From: Treponema sp.
GTDB lineage: Bacteria; Spirochaetota; Spirochaetia; Treponematales; Breznakiellaceae
Length of the DNA stretch: 7,103 bases
Direction: 5' to 3'
Assembly (NCBI GenBank): GCA_020216655.1
Contig: JAIWNU010000196.1
Location: 1-7,103 of the forward strand
A model generated the notes under the pieces. That model worked only from the letters and a program-made list of their open reading frames with translations. It had not been told where the DNA came from and ran no database searches. Every line of letters starts with the position of its first letter. Position 1 is the stretch's first letter. The position numbers and the translations under genes are program-made. Below, in pieces: positions 1 through 5,792 of this stretch.

Positions 1-691
1 TTTATATATACTTTTTAATAAGCGACACCGGCTTGATAAAAAACTTTTTTATTTGCTGGTTTTTTTAACGATTTCAGTACTTGCGGCAAGTCTATTTCAG
101 TTGTTCGTTACAGGGCTCATCCTCACCTGGCCATTCATTAGTCTGGGTATTGTGGGCTTGGGCCTTGCGATGCAGCAAAAGCGGCTTACGGAGGATTACC
201 TTACCGGAGCATATAACCGCCAGCACCTGGATGCACACCTGGAATACAAACTCCGCACCTGTAAACCAAATAAAACCTTTGCAGCCTTTCTTATCGACGT
301 GGATAACTTTAAAAGAATTAATGATGAATTTGGCCATAAAACAGGAGACGAGGCTCTTATTGAAAGTGTACGTATTTTCCGGGCCGCAGTCCGCAACTCA
401 GATTTTGTGGGCCGCTACGCTGGGGACGAATTTGTCATCGTCTTTGACACTACAGACCAGACGAACCTGGAAAACCTTGCGACCCGCATTCACCAAACCG
501 CCGACAGCTTTAATGCCAGTGCAGGGAAGTTTTATACCCTGACCTATAGCATCGGCATGGGGATCTTTGATCCACTGCTGGATCAGACAATAGATAACTT
601 TATTAAACGAATTGATCAGAACATGTACATCGTAAAACGCCGAAAGAAAACGAGCCAGTATATGTATGACAATCGGCTTGCCCGGAGGTGA
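1..691 (+). CDS. Membrane-anchored GGDEF diguanylate cyclase, 5'-truncated by the window edge
   Basis: Probably makes cyclic di-GMP from two GTP at the inner face of the membrane. The frame is open back to base 2, so the true start lies outside. A TTG at 53 is the first possible start inside but has no ribosome site. Counting from that TTG, residues 1-42 plus the upstream codons form one or two hydrophobic membrane segments. The GGDEF domain follows: D48-Y-L-T-G-A-Y-N-R56 (DxLTGxxNR type), the metal/substrate segment D82-V-D-N-F-K with N90-D91 and G94-H95, and the signature A-G-D-E-F at 123-127 (bases 419-433). The signature has Ala in place of the first Gly, a common active variant. An inhibitory I-site RxxD (R114-N-S-D117) lies exactly five residues before it, so product feedback is likely. 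No EAL or HD-GYP domain follows. The sensory part, if any, is outside the window. The family assignment is firm; activity is inferred. Confidence 0.93.
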   Translation, partial: LYILFNKRHRLDKKLFYLLVFLTISVLAASLFQLFVTGLILTWPFISLGIVGLGLAMQQKRLTEDYLTGAYNRQHLDAHLEYKLRTCKPNKTFAAFLIDVDNFKRINDEFGHKTGDEALIESVRIFRAAVRNSDFVGRYAGDEFVIVFDTTDQTNLENLATRIHQTADSFNASAGKFYTLTYSIGMGIFDPLLDQTIDNFIKRIDQNMYIVKRRKKTSQYMYDNRLARR

Positions 692-698
692 GCACCAA

Positions 699-1568
699 TT
701 ATACAACCACGACTTCACGAACGCCTTCCGAACGAGCCAAGTTTGCAAGCTGTTCAAGAAAGGCCCGCTCCGGTTGTGGCAAGCTGCGGAATTGAGGCCT
801 CACACCTTGGGGGCGAAAGGCAATAATCTTGTACCGAGCCTGGCTTCTACAAGAAACCAGGACCCGGCTTACTTCACGGACCGTTTGAACCGCATCAAAA
901 AAACCAGGGACCACTACCGTGCGAACCTCAAATAGCTTACCTTCCCGGGCGAGGTAATCGAGATTCCGGAGAACCATGCCATTGGGAGCACCGGTAAGTT
1001 CTTTATGCTCAGTTCCATCCCAGGCTTTTACATCGAGCATAAAGCCCTCGGCCGATTCAACCAGCTCGGGGAACAGACTGTAATCGGTAGAACCGTTGGT
1101 ATCGATAAGGGTCCCCAGTTGATACCGTTCTTGTGCGCTGCAAACAAGGCCGGTGAGAAAGGCTGCCTGGAGGCCGCATTCACCGCCAGAGACGGTGAGG
1201 CCCCGGATAAAAGGGATATACCGCTTAAGGCTGTCAAGGACTTCTGAAACCGAAAGCTGCTGAACCTTGGGCGACGAGGAATGGGGACAGCGGCTGATAC
1301 AGGTTCCGCAGTCGGTGCAGCGGGACCTGTCCCAGAGGACCTGGCCGTCTGAGAGCTTTAAAGCCCCCGCAGGACAATGGCTCACGCAGAAACCGCAGGC
1401 AATGCAGGGCTTACGGGTTTCCGGATTATGGCAGTACTTGCAGTCAAAGTCGCAGCCCTGGAGGAAGACCACGGACCGGTTTCCCGGCCCATCCACGGCG
1501 CTTGAAGGGAGTATCTTCGCCACAGAGCCCGCAAGTTCATCAATATGAAGGTTCTTCACATTTTCCAC
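699..1568 (-). CDS. yjjW: YjjW-family glycyl-radical enzyme activase (radical SAM)
   Basis: Cytoplasmic radical-SAM protein of 289 residues that should use S-adenosylmethionine and a 4Fe-4S cluster to place the glycyl radical on the YjjI protein encoded just upstream. The radical-SAM cysteines are C39-x3-C43-x2-C46, preceded by V25-D-G-P-G and L-Q-G, as in PflA-type activases. A ferredoxin-like insert follows with two 4Fe-4S motifs: C55, C58, C61, C65 and C84, C87, C90, C94. The SAM-contacting S-G-G-E lies at 127-130 and L-D-V-K-A-W at 178-183. From memory it resembles E. coli YjjW along its whole length, including the order of these motifs. The start is GTG at 1568, only 17 bases after the yjjI stop and with a weak ribosome site. 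An in-frame GTG three codons later is an alternative. Very likely co-transcribed and translationally linked with yjjI. Its stop lies 7 bases from that of the convergent GGDEF gene. Confidence 0.95.
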   Translation of the reverse strand: MENVKNLHIDELAGSVAKILPSSAVDGPGNRSVVFLQGCDFDCKYCHNPETRKPCIACGFCVSHCPAGALKLSDGQVLWDRSRCTDCGTCISRCPHSSSPKVQQLSVSEVLDSLKRYIPFIRGLTVSGGECGLQAAFLTGLVCSAQERYQLGTLIDTNGSTDYSLFPELVESAEGFMLDVKAWDGTEHKELTGAPNGMVLRNLDYLAREGKLFEVRTVVVPGFFDAVQTVREVSRVLVSCRSQARYKIIAFRPQGVRPQFRSLPQPERAFLEQLANLARSEGVREVVVV

Positions 1569-1585
1569 CGTCTCACTCAGCGCTC

Positions 1586-3076
1586 TCAGGACCGCAAGCG
1601 CCGATCCAGCACCCCGAGATTGTTCACCGCATTCCGGCCCAGGGCGCTTGTATCCTGCAATGAGGCCTTCCCCTGGTTGAGCCGCTCAATTTCGCATCGC
1701 TTTACCAGGTATCCCGTAATGCGCACCACCTCGGCATCGGCAGCGTAGGCGCTGAAATACCGGAGTCCGCTTTTCATGGCCCCCCGGACTATGTCGGCCA
1801 GATGGGCCGGATTGTTTTTTACCGTGGGCTCAAAGGCAAAGACATCGCCGATACCGCTCGGGAAATAACGGTGGAAGGGGGCCGACTGGAGAATGTGTTC
1901 GCTGAGTTCCGGCTCTTCGCCGATGGGAATGCGGCAGCCGGGGCTTACCCCCCGATCCGAATCGATGCCAACCTGGGCATGGAGGAGATAGCGGCCCCCA
2001 GCAGCTTTAAGCAGCGGATTGCGATGCTCTGCGACCTGCCGGCTGATCCGGTCGATTATGTCGAGGCCCAGTGCATCGGCTGAATCGGAGTGGCCGAAGC
2101 GGCCGGAGGGATAGAAATGGTTAACCAATTCTGCCAGTCCAACAATGCCGAACATGCCGGTAAAGCGGTCCTGGTGAATCAAGCCTTCTTCCACAAGAAA
2201 ACTGGAACTAAAAAAGTTCGATTCCTGCAAAAGGAACCGCACCCGTTCATCCATATACTCAAGCTGTTTTTGGACCGCGTCGGGCAGCAGCTCAGAGAGT
2301 AGCTGGTCCAAATCCCGGGCCAGGGGGGCAAGACGGGCCAGGTTCATCCGAACTAAAGTGCAAGAGCCGCCCCCAACGGGGAGACCGTTGTAGCAGCTTG
2401 CGATGGCATAATCGTCAAAGCCAAGTGCTTTGAATTCCTGAGAAAAAAGCGGGTGATTAGCGAAGCTTGGTTTGGCTACCTCCAGGGCGGTTTCACAGGC
2501 CTTAAGGAGAAAGGCTTCGCTGGTGCGTTCCGGGTCTAATTTTAGGCTCAGGTTGGGGACCGCGTTTTTTTGCTCCCGGCTAATATCCAGAATAAGGCGC
2601 CCTGCGGTCGTTTCTTCCGGGCCGATATCGGCATGACAAAAGGAATCGTTGATGGTCCTATCTATCTGGAGCAAAAAGAGGCCAATCGCCTTGCGGACCT
2701 CTTCCTCGGAACGGACAAAAGGCTCTAGAAGGCTGTCGATGTCTCCCAGATAAACAGGAAAGGTGGTAATGCTCGGCACATGCCGGTAAAGGATGAGAAG
2801 CGCCGCAGTGGCTTCCCAGATATCCTTTGGCGGCGGAACCGCGAGAAAGGCCGAACCCCGCTCCATATATTTACGGTAATCAGGGACCACATAGCGGGGC
2901 CGGTACGGGGCGGGGCCTTCGTTCAGGTCACAGATGACACCGGCGTCACGGTAGGCTTGTATTTCCTTTGATATAGCCAGGGGATGCACGGTCGCTTCGC
3001 CTACACGGGCAAGGCCGGCTACCTTTTGCTGATAGGTGAGGGTTTTGTCGCTTATAACAGAGAGGGCAGGCTCCAT
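1586..3076 (-). CDS. yjjI: YjjI-family glycyl-radical enzyme (DUF3029)
   Basis: A 496-residue member of the short glycyl-radical enzyme family typified by E. coli YjjI (about 516 residues); classical members such as pyruvate formate-lyase exceed 750. Matches to the E. coli protein, from memory, include G-V-I-C-D near 46-50, P-Y-R-P-R-Y-V at 57-63, P-V-Y-L-G at 107-111, S-C-Y-N at 227-230, F-L-V-E-E-G-L-I at 293-300, M-F-G at 308-310 and L-H-A-Q at 365-368. The glycyl-radical motif is R452-I-T-G-Y456, with G455 (bases 1712-1714) as the radical site. C228 (bases 2393-2395) is the likely thiyl cysteine. Forty-one residues follow the radical glycine. ATG at 3076 is supported by AAGGAGG seven bases upstream. 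I know of no established substrate for the family; its E. coli neighbours are deoxynucleoside genes, which are absent here. The radical should make it oxygen-sensitive, so anaerobic use is inferred. Confidence 0.95.
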   Translation of the reverse strand: MEPALSVISDKTLTYQQKVAGLARVGEATVHPLAISKEIQAYRDAGVICDLNEGPAPYRPRYVVPDYRKYMERGSAFLAVPPPKDIWEATAALLILYRHVPSITTFPVYLGDIDSLLEPFVRSEEEVRKAIGLFLLQIDRTINDSFCHADIGPEETTAGRLILDISREQKNAVPNLSLKLDPERTSEAFLLKACETALEVAKPSFANHPLFSQEFKALGFDDYAIASCYNGLPVGGGSCTLVRMNLARLAPLARDLDQLLSELLPDAVQKQLEYMDERVRFLLQESNFFSSSFLVEEGLIHQDRFTGMFGIVGLAELVNHFYPSGRFGHSDSADALGLDIIDRISRQVAEHRNPLLKAAGGRYLLHAQVGIDSDRGVSPGCRIPIGEEPELSEHILQSAPFHRYFPSGIGDVFAFEPTVKNNPAHLADIVRGAMKSGLRYFSAYAADAEVVRITGYLVKRCEIERLNQGKASLQDTSALGRNAVNNLGVLDRRLRS

Positions 3077-3083
3077 GGATAAA

Positions 3084-3090
3084 CCTCCTT
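3084..3090 (-). promoter_or_regulatory. Consensus Shine-Dalgarno of yjjI
   Basis: The minus strand reads AAGGAGG, seven bases before the ATG at 3076. This fixes the yjjI start and predicts strong translation once the message is made. Confidence 0.9.
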
Positions 3091-3120
3091 ATACCACAAG
3101 ATTGATGGACCCAAAGGCCC

Positions 3121-3138
3121 AAAATGCTTAAGTATTTT
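3121..3138. repeat. 18-bp near-perfect palindrome in the yjjI leader
   Basis: AAAATGCTTAAGTATTTT is palindromic except for one position pair (6 and 13), with CTTAAG at its centre. It lies 45-62 bases upstream of the yjjI ATG. It could be a protein-binding site or a stem. It is AT-rich, so chance is a real alternative. Confidence 0.4.
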
Positions 3139-3243
3139 CTGAAGTTTAACCATGCCGGTTTTGACGGTCCCCATTCTTCTGCGGAGCCGCTCCGAAATGC
3201 CCGCCCTGCCCCCACAAAGCGGACGCATTAACCGGGGTTCTTT

Positions 3244-3260
3244 ATCACAGGACCTGTGAT
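3244..3260. promoter_or_regulatory. Dyad operator candidate at the start of yjjI transcription
   Basis: ATCACAGGACCTGTGAT is a perfect inverted repeat with 8-bp arms around one base. It lies one base from the neighbouring dyad and spans roughly +3 to +19 of the predicted transcript. No T-run follows it on either strand, so it does not look like a terminator. Its half-sites face the opposite way to a CRP site. Confidence 0.55.
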
Positions 3261-3261
3261 G

Positions 3262-3276
3262 TTACAAGAATTGTAA
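3262..3276. promoter_or_regulatory. Dyad operator candidate over the -10 box of yjjI
   Basis: TTACAAGAATTGTAA is a perfect inverted repeat with 6-bp arms and a 3-base centre. It covers the whole -10 box at 3270-3275, so a protein bound here would block RNA polymerase. I cannot assign it to a known regulator family. Confidence 0.5.
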
Positions 3277-3298
3277 AATGGCGGGCCGATTTTGACAA
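3270..3298 (-). promoter_or_regulatory. Sigma70-type promoter of yjjI-yjjW
   Basis: On the minus strand the -35 box is TTGTCA (3293-3298; 5 of 6 to consensus), the spacer is 17 bases, and the -10 box is TACAAT (3270-3275; 5 of 6). The predicted start is near 3263. It lies between the DUF2804 stop (3321) and yjjI. I see no terminator hairpin before it, so read-through from the DUF2804 gene could add to expression. Confidence 0.7.
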
Positions 3299-3320
3299 GA
3301 GATAGAGCAGGCAGCCCTTT

Positions 3321-4361
3321 CTACCATTGATTAAACACATGTTCGGTCATACAGATAAGGTTGTCCAGATTAAGCTGTTCCCCCGAATCGAGGACAAGAT
3401 AACCGGAGACGGTTCCGAACACCTGATGCTGGATAGATTTAAGGACCTTAAAATCAAATCGGGACTGGCGGTCGAGTATTGGCTTAAGAGTGAGACGGAG
3501 CCGTTCGTCGGAACTGGTAAAATGCCAGAGCTCAAGATGATCTTCTGGATTAAAATGAAAGACCACATCCTCCAGCTTGTGAATCCTGCCATCGTATAGA
3601 ATGGTGTTTTCCGAGGCTGGGCTGCGGTCGGAAAAGCCGTATCCCAGATTCAAACCTAAGACTTTTCCCTCATGTTGAGCCGAAAGGGATGCCCAATACC
3701 AGGTGTTTCGGTAGGTCCACACACCCCGGCCCCAGTCGAGGCTTCCCATATCAAAATCCGGATCAAATTGATAAACCTTCGAACCGATAGTAAAAGCACC
3801 CTTGGCTGCCATACAATTTACCTTTTGATTGTAATAAAAGGCCCGCCGGTTTTCCTTCCAGCTTGTGGCGATAACGGTACTTTCTAGATCTTCTGGCTGC
3901 GCAAGCTCTATGACACCGGAAAGACCCTTGTTCCCCTCGGCATCTCGAATTTCGGGGCTGGAAAAGCTAATAAGCCGCTTCCCCGGGCTGTACTCATAGG
4001 TGATGGAAAGTTTTTTGCTTACAAAACTTATGCGGGCCTCCGCGCTCGAGGAGGCAGGAAGGCCAAGGGAGCCCACGGGAAAGAGTACCAGATCATCAAC
4101 CTGATGATAATAGGACCGGGCAAAATCGAAGAAGCAGAGAGCGCCGAGACCCAGGTAGCCAAGGTCACTGATGGTAAAGCTGAGACCAAAGCGGCCCTTA
4201 TGGGAAAAGACCATATAATAATCCCACTCCTTAATGCGGAGGGGATTGGCTTTTATTGAACGCCGCTCGTAGGTCCAATAGGGGTAGCGGGCCCAGCCTT
4301 CTGTAGTGATGTGCCCCGCCTTATCCAAAAGAGGACAGGGCGCTGTTATTTCCCGTTGCAT
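3321..4361 (-). CDS. DUF2804 domain protein, function unknown
   Basis: A 346-residue protein that I recognise as DUF2804 from its conserved blocks: F-Y-Y-N-Q-K-V-N-C-M (175-184), F-D-P-D near 199-202, L-D-W-G-R-G-V-W-T-Y-R-N-T-W-Y-W (208-223), L-G-L-N-L-G-Y-G-F-S-D (235-245) and E-N-T-I-L-Y-D-G (251-258). It is rich in alternating beta-type segments and aromatic residues, has no signal peptide or clear membrane segment, and is probably cytoplasmic. The family has no established activity that I know of. A beta-barrel, lipid- or small-molecule-binding fold is only a guess from the strand-rich pattern. No Shine-Dalgarno precedes the ATG at 4361, but a -10-like TATACT ends six bases before it, suggesting a leaderless message. 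It lies between a broken lipoprotein gene (53 bases upstream) and yjjI (244 bases downstream), all on the same strand. Confidence 0.88.
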   Translation of the reverse strand: MQREITAPCPLLDKAGHITTEGWARYPYWTYERRSIKANPLRIKEWDYYMVFSHKGRFGLSFTISDLGYLGLGALCFFDFARSYYHQVDDLVLFPVGSLGLPASSSAEARISFVSKKLSITYEYSPGKRLISFSSPEIRDAEGNKGLSGVIELAQPEDLESTVIATSWKENRRAFYYNQKVNCMAAKGAFTIGSKVYQFDPDFDMGSLDWGRGVWTYRNTWYWASLSAQHEGKVLGLNLGYGFSDRSPASENTILYDGRIHKLEDVVFHFNPEDHLELWHFTSSDERLRLTLKPILDRQSRFDFKVLKSIQHQVFGTVSGYLVLDSGEQLNLDNLICMTEHVFNQW

Positions 4362-4367
4362 AACATA

Positions 4368-4396
4368 AGTATAGGCCCTACAGAAGGCGTTTTCCA
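4368..4396 (-). promoter_or_regulatory. Candidate promoter giving a leaderless DUF2804 transcript
   Basis: On the minus strand the -10 box TATACT (4368-4373; 5 of 6 to consensus) lies 17 bases from a weak -35 box TGGAAA (4391-4396; 4 of 6). Transcription would begin at or within a base or two of the ATG at 4361. The lack of any ribosome site there fits this. Confidence 0.4.
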
Positions 4397-4414
4397 GGGA
4401 AGGACAGGCCGCGG

Positions 4415-4742
4415 TTACTGTTTATCCAATTCAAGGTTCCCAATCGGGGTCTCTATGGTCGCATGGGTCTGTTCAGTACTCAAGTAAGCAACGGTGAGTC
4501 CGTAAAAATCAACAGCCGCAGGCTCATCGTTTACAGTCTGCTCAGTAATATGGTTGAACATATTGTTCGTATCGCCATATACAAGCATTTGCCAGACACC
4601 GGTTTGATTCAACGAAATTGAAACGAAAGATAATGTTCCATAATAACGGACAGGCGGAAAAAAGGAGGGCGGCACAAACCGCTGCAAGGATCATCCCAAG
4701 ACCAACCCGTGGATTTGCATGGCCCTTCCACAGGGTTTTCAT
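4415..4742 (-). pseudogene. Small putative lipoprotein split by a one-base frameshift
   Basis: The first part starts at ATG 4742 (M-K-T-L-W-K), five bases after GGAGG. It is a lipoprotein signal peptide: basic n-region, a hydrophobic stretch, then L-L-F-S-A-C with the lipid-attachment Cys at 4650-4652. Phe at -3 is loose but tolerated in spirochaetes. In that frame the residues after Cys look like noise and stop at 4542. The neighbouring frame from about 4648 carries a sensible tail, R-Y-Y-G-T-L-S-F-V onward, with strand-like alternation and ending N-L-E-L-D-K-Q at 4415. Dropping one base near 4649 joins them into a 108-residue lipoprotein with a mature part of 78 residues. A T6 run (4658-4663, minus strand) just before the Cys codon could be a slippage site or a place for sequencing error. 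I recognise no family. An upstream in-frame ATG at 4754 would put the ribosome site inside the gene, so I prefer 4742. Confidence 0.6.
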
Positions 4743-4770
4743 GGGCACCTCCATGCATAATATATCAATA

Positions 4771-4798
4771 AATATAGCACGATTTTACAGAATTTCAG
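4771..4798 (-). promoter_or_regulatory. Candidate promoter of the lipoprotein gene
   Basis: On the minus strand CTGAAA (4793-4798; 4 of 6) is followed after 16 bases by TATATT (4771-4776; 5 of 6). It lies in an AT-rich gap about 30 bases before the lipoprotein start. A second TATATT at 4759-4764 lacks a good -35 box. Confidence 0.4.
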
Positions 4799-4812
4799 AT
4801 TCCTTTTTTCAT

Positions 4813-4841
4813 TTCACTCCTTGTGCGATATCTCGTATACA
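4813..4841 (+). promoter_or_regulatory. Candidate promoter of the ABC transporter operon
   Basis: TTCACT (4813-4818; 4 of 6), a 17-base spacer and TATACA (4836-4841; 4 of 6) would start transcription near 4848, about 33 bases before the GTG at 4881. The match is modest. TTGTGC (4821) with CAGAAT (4845) at 18 bases is an alternative. Confidence 0.3.
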
Positions 4842-4866
4842 GTGCAGAATACTTGTGAATCCCTGA

Positions 4867-4873
4867 AAGGAGG
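4867..4873 (+). promoter_or_regulatory. Shine-Dalgarno that fixes the ABC ATPase start
   Basis: AAGGAGG lies seven bases before GTG 4881. It decides for that start over a TTG at 4821 in the same frame, which has no ribosome site and would add 20 residues not typical of the family. Confidence 0.9.
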
Positions 4874-4880
4874 GAAAACA

Positions 4881-5792
4881 GTGATAGAAGTACAAAATGT
4901 AACTAAGTCTTTTGATACACTTCGAGCAGTAGACAGCATCAGCTTTTCGGTACGGCCGGGAGAAATATTCGGCCTTATCGGACCAAACGGAGCAGGTAAA
5001 TCAACCACAATCAGGATGATTATGAACATCATAGCTCCCGATTCGGGGACTATTTTGTTCAATGGGAAACCGCTCTCTGAATCCGATAAAAATCTTATTG
5101 GATATCTCCCCGAGGAGCGGGGGCTTTACAAAAAAATGAAAGTCAAGGACCTGCTTCTGTTTCTTGCGGAAATCAAAGAGGCCGACCGAAGTATGACTGC
5201 ACAGCGGATAGAAAATTGGCTTCTGCGGTTTGGCCTTCAGGATTGGAAAAATCGTAAAATCGAAGAGCTGTCTAAGGGAATGGCTCAAAAGGTACAGTTT
5301 ATCGGGACGATCATTCATGATCCACCGGTACTGCTCTTTGACGAACCCTTTTCCGGCCTGGATCCTATTTCCCAGAACCTGATGCTGGAAGTGTTTTTAG
5401 AGCTAAAAAACGCAGGAAAAACAATCATATTTTCGACCCACATCATGGACCATGCAGAAAGGATCTGTGAACGAATCCTGCTGATCAATAAGGGAAAATC
5501 GGTTCTCTCCGGTTCTCTATCTGATATAAAAAGCCGTTTCGGAACCAACACGGTTCAAATTGAGTTTGATGGAGATGGTTCGTTTATAGAAAAGTTACCC
5601 TATATAAAAACAGCCAGGACATTTCCCCGCTGGACCGAAGTAGAACTTTCAGATCCCGATATGGTGAATAATCTCTATCAGGATCTGGCAGGCAAAATAC
5701 GGGTCCGCCGGTTTGAGCTCATCGAACCTAGTCTTCATTCAATATTTGTCCGGCTGGTCGGACATACCGATGAGGAGGCTACCAATGCGTAA
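4881..5792 (+). CDS. ABC exporter ATP-binding protein, NatA/YhaQ type
   Basis: A 303-residue cytoplasmic ATPase that powers the permease encoded next. Motifs in order: Walker A G34-P-N-G-A-G-K-S-T, the Q-loop region G-Y-L-P-E-E-R-G-L-Y (74-83) with Glu where most ABC proteins have Gln, the signature L-S-K-G-M (130-134), Walker B L-L-F-D-E-P (151-156) with catalytic E155, the D-loop S-G-L-D (158-161) and the switch His H187 in F-S-T-H. The Y-L-P-E-E-R-G-L-Y form is, as I recall, usual for NatA/YhaQ proteins. A C-terminal part after about 215 fits the DUF4162 extension of this group. NatA proteins were linked to sodium export in Bacillus, but the substrate here is unknown. GTG is used as the start. 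The last 8 bases overlap the permease gene, which points to translational coupling. Confidence 0.93.
   Translation: MIEVQNVTKSFDTLRAVDSISFSVRPGEIFGLIGPNGAGKSTTIRMIMNIIAPDSGTILFNGKPLSESDKNLIGYLPEERGLYKKMKVKDLLLFLAEIKEADRSMTAQRIENWLLRFGLQDWKNRKIEELSKGMAQKVQFIGTIIHDPPVLLFDEPFSGLDPISQNLMLEVFLELKNAGKTIIFSTHIMDHAERICERILLINKGKSVLSGSLSDIKSRFGTNTVQIEFDGDGSFIEKLPYIKTARTFPRWTEVELSDPDMVNNLYQDLAGKIRVRRFELIEPSLHSIFVRLVGHTDEEATNA

Larger units (their letters stand above)
3077..3263 (-). promoter_or_regulatory. Long 5' leader of yjjI-yjjW with possible stems
   Basis: If transcription starts about seven bases after the -10 box, the message has an untranslated leader of about 185 bases. No convincing gene lies in it: one open frame extends upstream from within yjjI but has no matching ribosome site. 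Visible pairings are CGGAGC/GCTCCG with one central base (3182-3194); CCGGTT at 3230-3235 with AACCGG at 3155-3160, which would enclose that hairpin; and GGGCC/GGTCC around TTTG near 3107-3120. I recognise no known riboswitch class. A simple untranslated spacer is the alternative. Confidence 0.4.

Noticed and set aside
666..935. Plus-strand open frame overlapping the GGDEF end and yjjW
   Set aside because: It is antisense to a well-supported yjjW, with no motif or sensible start.
3102..3115. FNR-like box upstream of yjjI (TTGAT-N4-CCAAA)
   Set aside because: Only one half-site matches, and it lies inside the leader close to the ribosome site rather than near the promoter.
2946..3215. An 89-codon minus-strand open frame across the yjjI leader
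   Set aside because: It overlaps the yjjI start in another frame, has no ribosome site, and its product is rich in Arg, Pro and Ser as expected of a shadow frame.
3244..3260. CRP-type site or terminator hairpin
   Set aside because: The half-sites are arranged TCACA...TGTGA, the reverse of the CRP order, and neither strand has a T-run after the stem.
3292..3297. Plus-strand TTGACA as a promoter
   Set aside because: No -10-like box follows at 16-18 bases and no plus-strand gene lies downstream.
4542..4649. C-terminal 35 residues of the first-frame lipoprotein as genuine
   Set aside because: Composition looks like out-of-frame translation, while the neighbouring frame gives a coherent strand-like domain up to 4415.
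4821..4880. TTG start giving 20 more residues to the ABC ATPase
   Set aside because: It has no ribosome site, while GTG 4881 has AAGGAGG at ideal spacing and gives the usual family N-terminus.
5713..5784. Earlier start for the permease inside the ATPase gene
   Set aside because: GAGGAGG before ATG 5785 and the stop/start overlap fit the family N-terminus. The extra 24 residues are the ATPase read in another frame.
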